From Candidatus Didemnitutus sp. (GTDB lineage: Bacteria; Verrucomicrobiota; Verrucomicrobiia; Opitutales; Opitutaceae), in the NCBI GenBank assembly GCA_030682505.1, contig JAUXOH010000201.1, positions 1 through 6,460 on the forward strand: DNA of 6,460 nt. Direction: 5' to 3'. The notes under the pieces were generated by a model. The model was not told the DNA's origin, did not search any database, and saw only the letters and a program-made list of their open reading frames with translations. This document shows, piece after piece, positions 1 through 6,353 of the stretch. The first letter of the stretch is position 1. Each line of letters begins with the position of its first letter. Both the position numbers and the translations under genes were made by a program.

Positions 1-2520
1 GGCGTCAACAACCCCGAGGGAGCGACCGCCAACAAGAGCCAGACCTCCTACAAGATTCGCGGCTACGTGACCGATGCCGTGTTGCGCGATGGTTTCCGCC
101 GGCAAAATTCCACCGACTCCATCAACATCAGTCGCATCGAAGTGGCTTTTGGCCCGACGGCCCTGCTCTACGGCATTGGCTCATTCGGCGGCATCGTGAA
201 CTACATTCCCAAGGCCCCGCTCGACAAGCCCTACACCGAAATCGCCGTGACGGGCGGCAGCCATAATTTCATGCGGGCGACGATCGATACCACCGCCCCC
301 CTCGGTTCCAAGTGGAACCTGGGCTACCGCTTGACCGGCGCGGCCCAATCGACCGAGGCCTATACGGATTTCTACAAGGAGGATCACACCTTCATCTCCC
401 CCGCCTTGAGCTTCAAGCCCACCAAGACGACCCAGATCGACATCGATTTCGAGGCCGGTGAACAAAACCAGAGTGGCGTCGGCTTCCAGCGGGTTCGAGC
501 CATGGCGAATGTCGGGGTCAACAACGACCAAAACGAGCATGTCGACTTCTACACCCTGCCCGGCACCAACCCGCGCACCTTCCGGTGGAGCGGCCCCGAC
601 ACCTACGTAAACTCGATCTCGACCAACTTCCGGGCCCAAATGTCCCAGCAAATTGGAGCCAACCTCAATTTCCTTCTCGGCTTCAACCGCGCCGGCGCCT
701 CCTTTGAAACCCGCGACGTGCAGGGCAATCTGATTCAAAATCAGGGCCCCGCGGCGTTGCGCAAGACCGTGAATTTTGGCACCCCCGCCCTCAACACCGC
801 GGCGGGCTCCAGCAACCTCAATGTGGTGAGCGGAACGGTGAATGATGTCGTGCTCCAGTATTTCTGGAACGACGCGGAAAGCCGCGTCACCCACGAGCAG
901 GTCCGCGCCGAACTCAACTGGAAGTTCAATATGTTCGAACATTCGAACAAATACCTCAGGATGGAGCACTCCTTCCTCTTGGGGCACTCGCAAGAAAAAC
1001 AGGTCAACACCTACAGCACGAAAAAAACCCCCGACGGCGCCTGGAACTATAAGTCGCCGCTCGACGCCTCCCCGATCCGCTTCGGCAAGCAGGGTGACGG
1101 TTCGAGCGATGTCGCCATGGTGAATTATCAGGACGGCAAGAGCATCGGCTGGGATCAATCGACCTATCTGGTCTATGCCGGCAAATTCCTCGATGACCGC
1201 GTGATGGTGGTCTCCGGTGCGCGGGATGACCACAGCGACAATTTTGTCCACTGGCACAACAGCGTCTGGAACGCGTCGACCGATGTCCGCAGCGCCAAGG
1301 CCGAGGAACGCACCTATCAAAATGGAATCAGCGTGGCGATCACCCGGAACGTCTCCGTCTTCGCCCTGCGGGCCGAGGGGGTGCAACCCAACTTCAGCGG
1401 CACCAAGGACACGACGGGAAATCCCATCGGCCCGATTCTCGCGAAGAGCAAGGAATACGGCGTCAAATTCGACCTGCTCGACGGCAAGCTTTCGGGCGCG
1501 TTCAGCAAGTTCAAGATCGAGCGCACCGGAACCCCGCTCAACTACTGGTGGGCACCGACGAGCAACAACATCCAGTTCAACCCGGCCAAGGATATCGTCT
1601 ACAATGTCTCGAACTTTTCCCCCGATGCGGCCCCCGGCGGCAGCAACGGCGGAAACGGCGCGGCCAATTCCGCCCTCTCCCAATGGAACGCCGGTGTCAC
1701 CGCCGGGGCGATTTATCAGAAGAACGGCGGGTGGTATGTCAACGCCACCAAGGCCACGGGCGCCGCTTACCTTGACGCCGTTTTCAACAAGACCAAGGAA
1801 CTCGGCATGAGCTGGCCAGGCTGGCTGTATATCTACGACGGCGAGACCAACAACGCCTGGAACGACATCGCCGCCTCCAAGGGCCAGTCAGTGATCGGCA
1901 CCGACGAGGCTTCGGGTTGGAGCGTCGAACTCGTCTACAGCCCGAACAACAACTTCCAGGTGGTGGGCAATTATTCGCATACCGAGAAGATCATCACCTC
2001 CGCCGGCAAATTCGCGAAGTATCCCTATCCCCAGGATCGCTGGGCCGTCTGGTATTTCCCGAACACCGACTGGGGTCTGACCGGCAAGCCCCTGGCCACG
2101 GTCTATAAGGACTCGGCTGACACCTCCACCTGGACCGGCATCGGCTACGGCACCGGAGAAAAGCAGGATGACACCCCGGAGCACGTCTACACCGTTTGGG
2201 GCAACTACAAGTTCACGGACGGCCGCGCGAAAGGACTGACGATCGGCCTCGGCAGCACCTACGAGTCGCCCCGCGAATACCAATCCGGCATCACCCACGG
2301 GGGCGGCCAGCGCGTCACCGACAAGAACGGCAACCTCGTGATCCTCCGGACCGACAGCCGCCTCAACGTCAACGCCATGGCGCGCTACGACTTCACGCTC
2401 TTCAAGCGCAACTCCAGCCTGCAGCTCAACATCAACAACCTGCTCGACGATCGTGAGCTGTATGGGTTGATCTACGCGCAACCCCGCACCATTCACCTCG
2501 AATTCAACACGAAATTCTAA
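1..2520 (+). CDS. TonB-dependent outer-membrane receptor, 5'-truncated by the window edge
   Basis: Reading frame 1 is open from the first base to a TAA at 2518-2520, giving 839 residues with no start codon that makes sense; the GTG at 67 is internal. The first ~70 residues are the end of a plug domain: an IRGYV segment, then SRIEVAFGPTALLYGIGSFG and GIVNYIPK (about 130-213), matching the classic 'RIEV..GP...LYG....GG.VN...K' plug signature. The rest is a long beta-barrel with alternating strands and polar loops, ending in NINNLLDDRELYGLIYAQPR and a terminal phenylalanine, the usual outer-membrane protein end. The signal peptide, TonB box and early plug lie upstream of the window. Such receptors import ligands across the outer membrane using TonB-ExbBD energy. 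Next to GH30, GH16 and a sugar symporter, the likely ligand is a beta-glucan oligosaccharide, though many family members carry siderophores and the sequence alone does not settle this. No SusD-like gene follows it. A strong terminator closes the gene. Confidence 0.93.
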   Translation, partial: GVNNPEGATANKSQTSYKIRGYVTDAVLRDGFRRQNSTDSINISRIEVAFGPTALLYGIGSFGGIVNYIPKAPLDKPYTEIAVTGGSHNFMRATIDTTAPLGSKWNLGYRLTGAAQSTEAYTDFYKEDHTFISPALSFKPTKTTQIDIDFEAGEQNQSGVGFQRVRAMANVGVNNDQNEHVDFYTLPGTNPRTFRWSGPDTYVNSISTNFRAQMSQQIGANLNFLLGFNRAGASFETRDVQGNLIQNQGPAALRKTVNFGTPALNTAAGSSNLNVVSGTVNDVVLQYFWNDAESRVTHEQVRAELNWKFNMFEHSNKYLRMEHSFLLGHSQEKQVNTYSTKKTPDGAWNYKSPLDASPIRFGKQGDGSSDVAMVNYQDGKSIGWDQSTYLVYAGKFLDDRVMVVSGARDDHSDNFVHWHNSVWNASTDVRSAKAEERTYQNGISVAITRNVSVFALRAEGVQPNFSGTKDTTGNPIGPILAKSKEYGVKFDLLDGKLSGAFSKFKIERTGTPLNYWWAPTSNNIQFNPAKDIVYNVSNFSPDAAPGGSNGGNGAANSALSQWNAGVTAGAIYQKNGGWYVNATKATGAAYLDAVFNKTKELGMSWPGWLYIYDGETNNAWNDIAASKGQSVIGTDEASGWSVELVYSPNNNFQVVGNYSHTEKIITSAGKFAKYPYPQDRWAVWYFPNTDWGLTGKPLATVYKDSADTSTWTGIGYGTGEKQDDTPEHVYTVWGNYKFTDGRAKGLTIGLGSTYESPREYQSGITHGGGQRVTDKNGNLVILRTDSRLNVNAMARYDFTLFKRNSSLQLNINNLLDDRELYGLIYAQPRTIHLEFNTKF

Positions 2521-2535
2521 GGAGCAGGGTTTGAG

Positions 2536-2601
2536 TTGAAGCTCTTCCGCGCGCGCATCCAGACTCTTGGTTGCGCGCGTTTTTTTCCACCACTGCAATG
2601 A
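2536..2601 (+). other. Possible leader mini-ORF overlapping the GH30 start (speculative)
   Basis: A TTG at 2536 lies 11 bases after AAGGAG (2519-2524), the best Shine-Dalgarno-like sequence near any start in the window. It opens 21 codons reading MKLFRARIQTLGCARFFPPL plus Q, then stops at TGA 2599-2601. That stop overlaps the GH30 ATG as ATGA. The frame passes through the whole terminator hairpin. If it is translated, a ribosome would cover the hairpin and could hand over to GH30 by translational coupling. TTG is a weak start and the spacing is long, so chance is a good explanation. The peptide resembles nothing I know. Confidence 0.15.
2549..2586 (+). terminator. Strong Rho-independent terminator after the receptor gene
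   Basis: The arms CGCGCGCA (2550-2557) and TGCGCGCG (2572-2579) pair perfectly over 8 bp, with a G.U pair possible at 2549/2580. After one T-T mismatch, CCA (2559-2561) pairs with TGG (2568-2570) around a six-base loop. Seven T residues follow (2580-2586). It begins 28 bases after the receptor stop and ends 11 bases before the GH30 ATG, so it both ends the receptor transcript and sits in the GH30 leader. It probably lowers expression of the enzymes relative to the receptor, unless a promoter lies within the receptor's 3' end or the hairpin is relieved. Confidence 0.88.
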
Positions 2602-4001
2602 AGTCCCTCACCCCAATCCTCCGCACCGCCCTCGCCTTTCTGGCCCCCGTGATCGCCACCGCTACCACTTGGACTGCCGTTGAAACCTCCCGGGACACCG
2701 GACGTCTCCTCGCCCCGATCGAGCCGCCCGCATCCGGCGACGACACCGCCGATCCGCTCACGCTTGATCCGACCAGGCGATTTCAGGAAATCATCGGCTT
2801 CGGCGGCGCCCTGACGGAATCATCCGCCTGGGTGTTGGCCCAGCTGTCTCCCGAGAAGCGCCTCGAAGTCATTCGACGCTACTACGATCCCGTGGAAGGC
2901 ATCGGCTACACGCTCGCCCGCACCCACATCAACAGCTGCGATTTTTCGCTGCACATGTGGGCCTTGGACGAGACTCCCGGCGACTACGACCTGCGCGACT
3001 TCACCCTCGAACCCATGCGTCGGTGGCTCATGCCGCTCCTGCACGATGCGGCGACGATCACCGGCCCCGGCTTTAAGCTCGTCGCCTCGCCGTGGAGCCC
3101 ACCGGCGTGGATGAAGACCAATTTCCGCATGGACGACGGCGGTTCCCTCCGGCCCGAATACCGGCCGTCTTGGGCCAACTACTACGTCAAGTTTGTCGAG
3201 GCGATGCGCCGCGAGGAGAACCTGAATGTCTGGGCCCTGACCGTGCAGAATGAACCCCAGGCCAAACAGGTCTGGGAATCCTGCCTCTACACGCCGGAAC
3301 AGGAGCGCGATTTTGTGCGCGACCACCTCGGCCCCGCCCTGGCCAAGGCCGGCCTCACCGACGTGAAACTCATCGCGCACGATCACAACCGCGACATTCT
3401 CGAGGCCCACGCCGACGCCACGCTCGGCGATCCCGCCGCGGCGAAATACGTCTGGGGCTTGGGTCTGCACTGGTATGTGAGCAACGACTTCGCGGTTTCG
3501 TCCCGGGTACACGCGAAGTATCCCGACAAGCCGATCCTGTTCACCGAAGGCTGCTGGGAAGGGGGAGAAAACCTCGGTCGGTGGGAACACGGTGAGGGCT
3601 ATGCCCGCCAGATGATCGGCGACCTTTCCAACTGGGTTGCCGGTTACATCGATTGGAACATCGTGCTCGACCAGCGAGGCGGCCCCAACCATGTCGGCAA
3701 TTTCTGCGACGCCCCCGTGCTCGTCGATACCAACACCAAGGAGATTCGTTACACGCCCGCGTTCTACTACATCGCCCATTTCAGCAAATTCGTGTCGCCC
3801 GGGGCGCACCGCATTGCCTCGTCCGCCGGTCCGGCGGGCCTGCAATCCATCGCCTTCGTCAATCCCGACGGATCCCTGGTCGCGATCGTGCTCAACGACA
3901 CGGAATCAGCCGTTTCGTTTACGCTCTCCGCTCCCGGCCGGTTGCAGGCCTGCTCGATTCCGGCCCGCGCCATCCAAACCTACCACGCCCGCGCCAACTA
4001 A
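2598..4001 (+). CDS. Exported GH30 family beta-glucosidase / beta-1,6-glucanase (glucosylceramidase-like)
   Basis: The 467-residue product starts with a signal peptide (MKSLTPILRTALAFLAPVIA, probable cleavage near ATA-TT at 21-24) with no lipobox cysteine, so it should be soluble in the periplasm or released. The GH30 catalytic (beta/alpha)8 barrel follows: IIGFGGALTESSAW (65-78), RTHINSCDFS (108-117), ASPWSPPAWMKTN (163-175), TVQNEP with the expected acid/base E219, HWY (291-293), and ILFTEG with the expected nucleophile E317. DWNIVLDQRGGPNH (352-365) is typical of bacterial glucosylceramidase-like GH30 proteins. The last ~65 residues fit the beta-sandwich that packs on the barrel. Both catalytic glutamates are present and the length is normal for a single-domain enzyme. 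Some GH30 members of this type remove beta-1,6-linked glucose from laminarin, and others are beta-1,6-glucanases or glucosylceramidases. The GH16 gene 7 bases downstream favours beta-glucan. ATG 2598 was chosen because the in-frame TTG at 2571 lies inside the terminator hairpin and adds nine residues before the signal peptide. No Shine-Dalgarno precedes the ATG. Confidence 0.93.
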   Translation: MKSLTPILRTALAFLAPVIATATTWTAVETSRDTGRLLAPIEPPASGDDTADPLTLDPTRRFQEIIGFGGALTESSAWVLAQLSPEKRLEVIRRYYDPVEGIGYTLARTHINSCDFSLHMWALDETPGDYDLRDFTLEPMRRWLMPLLHDAATITGPGFKLVASPWSPPAWMKTNFRMDDGGSLRPEYRPSWANYYVKFVEAMRREENLNVWALTVQNEPQAKQVWESCLYTPEQERDFVRDHLGPALAKAGLTDVKLIAHDHNRDILEAHADATLGDPAAAKYVWGLGLHWYVSNDFAVSSRVHAKYPDKPILFTEGCWEGGENLGRWEHGEGYARQMIGDLSNWVAGYIDWNIVLDQRGGPNHVGNFCDAPVLVDTNTKEIRYTPAFYYIAHFSKFVSPGAHRIASSAGPAGLQSIAFVNPDGSLVAIVLNDTESAVSFTLSAPGRLQACSIPARAIQTYHARAN

Positions 4002-4008
4002 TTTGCCC

Positions 4009-4821
4009 ATGCCCCGCCTCCTGTTTTTGCTCCTCGGTTTCCTTCAACCCGCCACCGTGGCGTTGGCCGGCCCGGCCGAGGCACCGCCGTGGACCATGGT
4101 CTGGAGCGATGAGTTTGAGGTGGACGGCGCACCCGATCCCGGCCGCTGGAGTTACGACGTGGGCGGACACGGGTGGGGCAACAAGGAACTGCAGTTTTAC
4201 ACCGACGATCGGCGCGAGAATGCCCGCGTGGAGGCCGGCCACCTGATCATTGAGGCCCACCGGGAGCCTTGGGAGAATTCGGCTTACACGTCGGCGCGCT
4301 TGGTCACGAAGGGGAAGGGCGACTGGACCCACGGCCGCTTTGAGATCCGCGCCCGGCTGCCTGATGGTCGGGGCACGTGGCCCGCGATCTGGATGCTGCC
4401 CACCACCTGGGATCTGGGCGACGGCAAGTGGCCCGACAATGGCGAGATCGACATCATGGAGCATGTCGGCCATGACCTCCATCGGGTGCATGCCTCCACG
4501 CACACGCAGAAGAACCAGTGGAAAAACAACACGCAGCGCACCGCCGCGGTGACCGTGCCGGACGCGACCACCGCTTTTCACACCTACGCCTTGGAGTGGG
4601 ACGAAAACGAGATCCGCATGTTCGTCGACGACCGGCACTACTTCACCTCGCGGAAGGAAGGCGCCGACTGGACGGCGTGGCCGTTCTTTCGTGATTTCCA
4701 CCTCGTCTTGAACGTGGCCGTGGGCGGCGATTGGGGTGCGATCAAGGGCATCGACACCGACGCCTTTCCCCAACGCCTTGTCGTGGATTACGTGCGCGTC
4801 TACCGCGCCGGGCTGCGCTGA
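4009..4821 (+). CDS. Exported GH16 endo-beta-1,3-glucanase (laminarinase type)
   Basis: The 270-residue product has a signal peptide (MPRLLFLLLGFLQPATVALA, likely cleaved after an Ala around 18-25) with no lipobox, followed by one GH16 jelly-roll domain and nothing else: no carbohydrate-binding module, linker or sorting domain. WSDEF (32-36), WGNKELQFYT (56-65), ARLVTKGKGDWTHGRFEIRA (96-115) and GTWPAIWMLP (122-131) are laminarinase landmarks. The catalytic motif is GEIDIMEHVG, with E146 the expected nucleophile, D148 the assisting acid and E151 the acid/base. The extra Met in E-x-D-x-M-E is the form seen in bacterial laminarinases, as opposed to the shorter E-x-D-x-E of kappa-carrageenases' relatives such as lichenases. 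LNVAVGGDWG (234-243) and VDYVRVY (259-265) close the fold. It should hydrolyse internal beta-1,3 bonds of laminarin-like glucan in the periplasm or outside the cell. The in-frame open region extends back to 3637 over GH30, but ATG 4009 begins exactly at a signal peptide and leaves a 7-base gap, so it is the start. The two genes are surely co-transcribed. No clear Shine-Dalgarno is seen. Confidence 0.94.
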   Translation: MPRLLFLLLGFLQPATVALAGPAEAPPWTMVWSDEFEVDGAPDPGRWSYDVGGHGWGNKELQFYTDDRRENARVEAGHLIIEAHREPWENSAYTSARLVTKGKGDWTHGRFEIRARLPDGRGTWPAIWMLPTTWDLGDGKWPDNGEIDIMEHVGHDLHRVHASTHTQKNQWKNNTQRTAAVTVPDATTAFHTYALEWDENEIRMFVDDRHYFTSRKEGADWTAWPFFRDFHLVLNVAVGGDWGAIKGIDTDAFPQRLVVDYVRVYRAGLR

Positions 4822-4878
4822 GCCGCAACCTCTTTTCCCGCCTGCTCCGAGGTATCCCTTTCCCCGAAAACCGACCCC

Positions 4879-6258
4879 ATGCACCCCGTCACCTCCCGCC
4901 TCAGCTTCAAGGAAAAATTCGCCTACGGCCTCGGCGACACCGCTTCGAATTTCTTTTTTCAGACCTTCAACATCTTCCTGATCTATTACTACACAGATGT
5001 CTTCGGCCTCGCGGCGGGCGCGGTCGGCACGATGTTCATCTTCACCCGGATCTTTGACGCCGTCACCGATCCCCTGATGGGCATGGTGGCCGACCGGACG
5101 AAGACGCGCTGGGGCAAGTTCCGCCCCTACCTTTTGTGGCTCGCTGTGCCCTACGGGGCGCTCGGCTATGTGATGTTCATGAACCCGGAGCTGTCACCCA
5201 CCGGCAAACTGGTTTTCGCCTATGTCACCTACTCGGCCATGATGCTGGCCTATACGGCGATCAACATCCCGTATTCCGCCCTGATGGGGGTGATGTCGCC
5301 GTCGTCGGCCGAGCGCACGTCGCTCGCGACCTATCGGTTCGTCTGTGCGTTTGGCGGCGGCCTGTTGGTTGCCAGCACAGTCACGCCGCTGAAAAATCTG
5401 CTGGGTGGCGGCAGCGAGGTGGCGGGCTTCCAGTGGACGATGGCGATCTTCGCCGTGCTCTCGATTGCGCTGTTTCTTTTCACCTTCGCCTCCACCCGGG
5501 AGCGGGTGGTGGCCGCGGGCGACGCCACGAGCAATCTGCGGCAGGACCTCGGTTTCCTGTTCCGCAACCGCGCGTGGGTGGTACTCTTCTTCGTCGCGAT
5601 CTTCACGCTCACGAACGTCGCCGTGCGCAACGGCGTGACGGTGTATTTCTTCAAATACGTCGTGGGGGACGATGGGAGCAAGGTCTTCCTGTTTTTCGAC
5701 CAGACGGCGCTGTTCATGACCTCGGGGATGCTCGCCATGATCGCGGGCGTGGCTTGCACGCAGTTTTTCACGAAACGCTGGGGCAAACGGGAGCTGATGA
5801 TCGTGCTGAGTTTGCTCAACGCCCTTTCCATGCTGGCCTTCTATTTTGTGCCGCGCGACCAGATCGGATTGATGTATGCGATCAACATCGTCGGGACGTT
5901 CATCGTGGGACCAACCCCGGCGATCGTCTGGGCCATGTATGCCGATGCGGCTGATTACGGGGAATGGAAATTCCAGCGGCGCACGACGGCGTTGGTGTTT
6001 TCCGCCGCCCAGTTCGGGCAGAAGATGGGTCTCGCGATCGGCGGTTCGGTCGCGGGCTGGTGCCTGGCCTATTTCGGCTACGTCGCGAATGTCGCGCAGA
6101 CCGAACGATCGCTGTTTGGCATCCGCCTGTTGTTCACCGCCGCCCCGGCGACGTTCGCGATCCTCAGTGTGGTGGCGATGCTGCTCTATCCCCTCCGCGA
6201 GGCGCTGGTCAAACAGATCGAGCGCGAGCTGGCCGAGCGCAATCAGGCGTCCGCCTGA
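4879..6258 (+). CDS. GPH-family (MelB-like) MFS sugar:cation symporter
   Basis: This 459-residue, strongly hydrophobic protein has the size and pattern of a 12-helix inner-membrane transporter. It belongs to the glycoside-pentoside-hexuronide:cation symporter family: KFAYGLGDTASNFFFQTFNI (13-32) forms helix 1, and DAVTDPLMGMVADRTKTRWG (60-79) holds the two acidic residues (D60, D64) matching the MelB cation-site pair D55/D59. NIPYSAL (129-135) is in helix 4, and MYADAADYGEWKFQRRTTAL (353-372) with AQFGQKMG (377-384) is the typical C-terminal-half signature, including the conserved Lys. Where MelB has D124, this protein appears to have N129, as many family members outside the melibiose group do. 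It would import a mono- or disaccharide with H+ or Na+, here probably glucose, laminaribiose or gentiobiose released by the upstream enzymes; the exact sugar cannot be read from the sequence. It starts 57 bases after GH16 with no terminator between, so the same operon is likely. ATG 4879 directly precedes the family's N-terminal segment. The tail (KQIERELAERNQ) is a charged cytoplasmic helix. Confidence 0.92.
   Translation: MHPVTSRLSFKEKFAYGLGDTASNFFFQTFNIFLIYYYTDVFGLAAGAVGTMFIFTRIFDAVTDPLMGMVADRTKTRWGKFRPYLLWLAVPYGALGYVMFMNPELSPTGKLVFAYVTYSAMMLAYTAINIPYSALMGVMSPSSAERTSLATYRFVCAFGGGLLVASTVTPLKNLLGGGSEVAGFQWTMAIFAVLSIALFLFTFASTRERVVAAGDATSNLRQDLGFLFRNRAWVVLFFVAIFTLTNVAVRNGVTVYFFKYVVGDDGSKVFLFFDQTALFMTSGMLAMIAGVACTQFFTKRWGKRELMIVLSLLNALSMLAFYFVPRDQIGLMYAINIVGTFIVGPTPAIVWAMYADAADYGEWKFQRRTTALVFSAAQFGQKMGLAIGGSVAGWCLAYFGYVANVAQTERSLFGIRLLFTAAPATFAILSVVAMLLYPLREALVKQIERELAERNQASA
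6243..6258. repeat. Perfect inverted repeat spanning the symporter stop codon
   Basis: TCAGGCG (6243-6249) and CGCCTGA (6252-6258) are exact reverse complements separated by two bases, and the right arm ends with the TGA stop. In RNA this gives at least a 6-bp GC-rich hairpin. No T tract follows on the plus strand, so it is not a standard intrinsic terminator. It may protect the 3' end of the operon mRNA, assist Rho-dependent termination, or be chance. Confidence 0.4.
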
Positions 6259-6270
6259 GAGTAACAAACC

Positions 6271-6295
6271 AAAAAACAGGCCACCATCGGCGACC
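6271..6295 (-). terminator. Probable intrinsic terminator of the minus-strand gene
   Basis: Read on the minus strand, GGTCGCC (6295-6289) pairs with GGTGGCC (6285-6279) over 7 bp, two of them G.U, around a three-base GAT loop. TG and then six T residues follow (6276-6271), with GGTTTG beyond. It lies 58 bases after the minus-strand stop codon, as expected for that gene. The G.U pairs and tight loop make it weaker than the terminator at 2549-2586. It also keeps minus-strand transcription from running into the symporter gene. Confidence 0.5.
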
Positions 6296-6320
6296 GCGTT
6301 TCTGTTGAGTGTGGCGGACG

Positions 6321-6345
6321 GACGACAACCCCTGTTGTCTTCGTC
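6321..6345. repeat. Imperfect inverted repeat in the convergent intergenic region
   Basis: GACAAC (6324-6329) and GTTGTC (6334-6339) pair perfectly around a CCCT loop. GAC (6321-6323) can also pair with GTC (6343-6345) if three bases bulge out. There is no T run on either side. It sits between two converging genes and could add to termination in either direction, but its function is unknown. Confidence 0.3.
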
Positions 6346-6353
6346 TCGCGCGC

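Noticed and set aside
181..1683. 500-codon open frame on the minus strand antisense to the receptor
   Set aside because: Its product is a low-complexity Gly/Val/Arg/Glu mixture with no domain. It mirrors the GC-rich codon pattern of the clear receptor gene on the other strand.
2571..2597. Upstream TTG start for GH30
   Set aside because: It lies inside the right arm of the terminator and adds MRAFFSTTA before an already complete signal peptide. ATG 2598 is better.
2820..3845. 341-codon minus-strand frame opposite GH30
   Set aside because: The sense strand carries the intact GH30 motifs with both catalytic residues. The antisense product shows no recognisable motif and is a codon-bias shadow.
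3637..4008. N-terminal extension of GH16 overlapping GH30 in another frame
   Set aside because: The added 124 residues are a Pro/Arg/Ser-rich shadow of GH30, and the signal peptide begins exactly at ATG 4009.
3919..4884. 321-codon minus-strand frame opposite GH16
   Set aside because: It overlaps a fully supported GH16 gene, crosses gene borders on the other strand, and its product has no family features.
5194..6267. 357-codon minus-strand frame opposite the symporter
   Set aside because: The product is rich in His, Arg, Glu and Gln, as expected from reading antisense to a membrane protein, with no domain.
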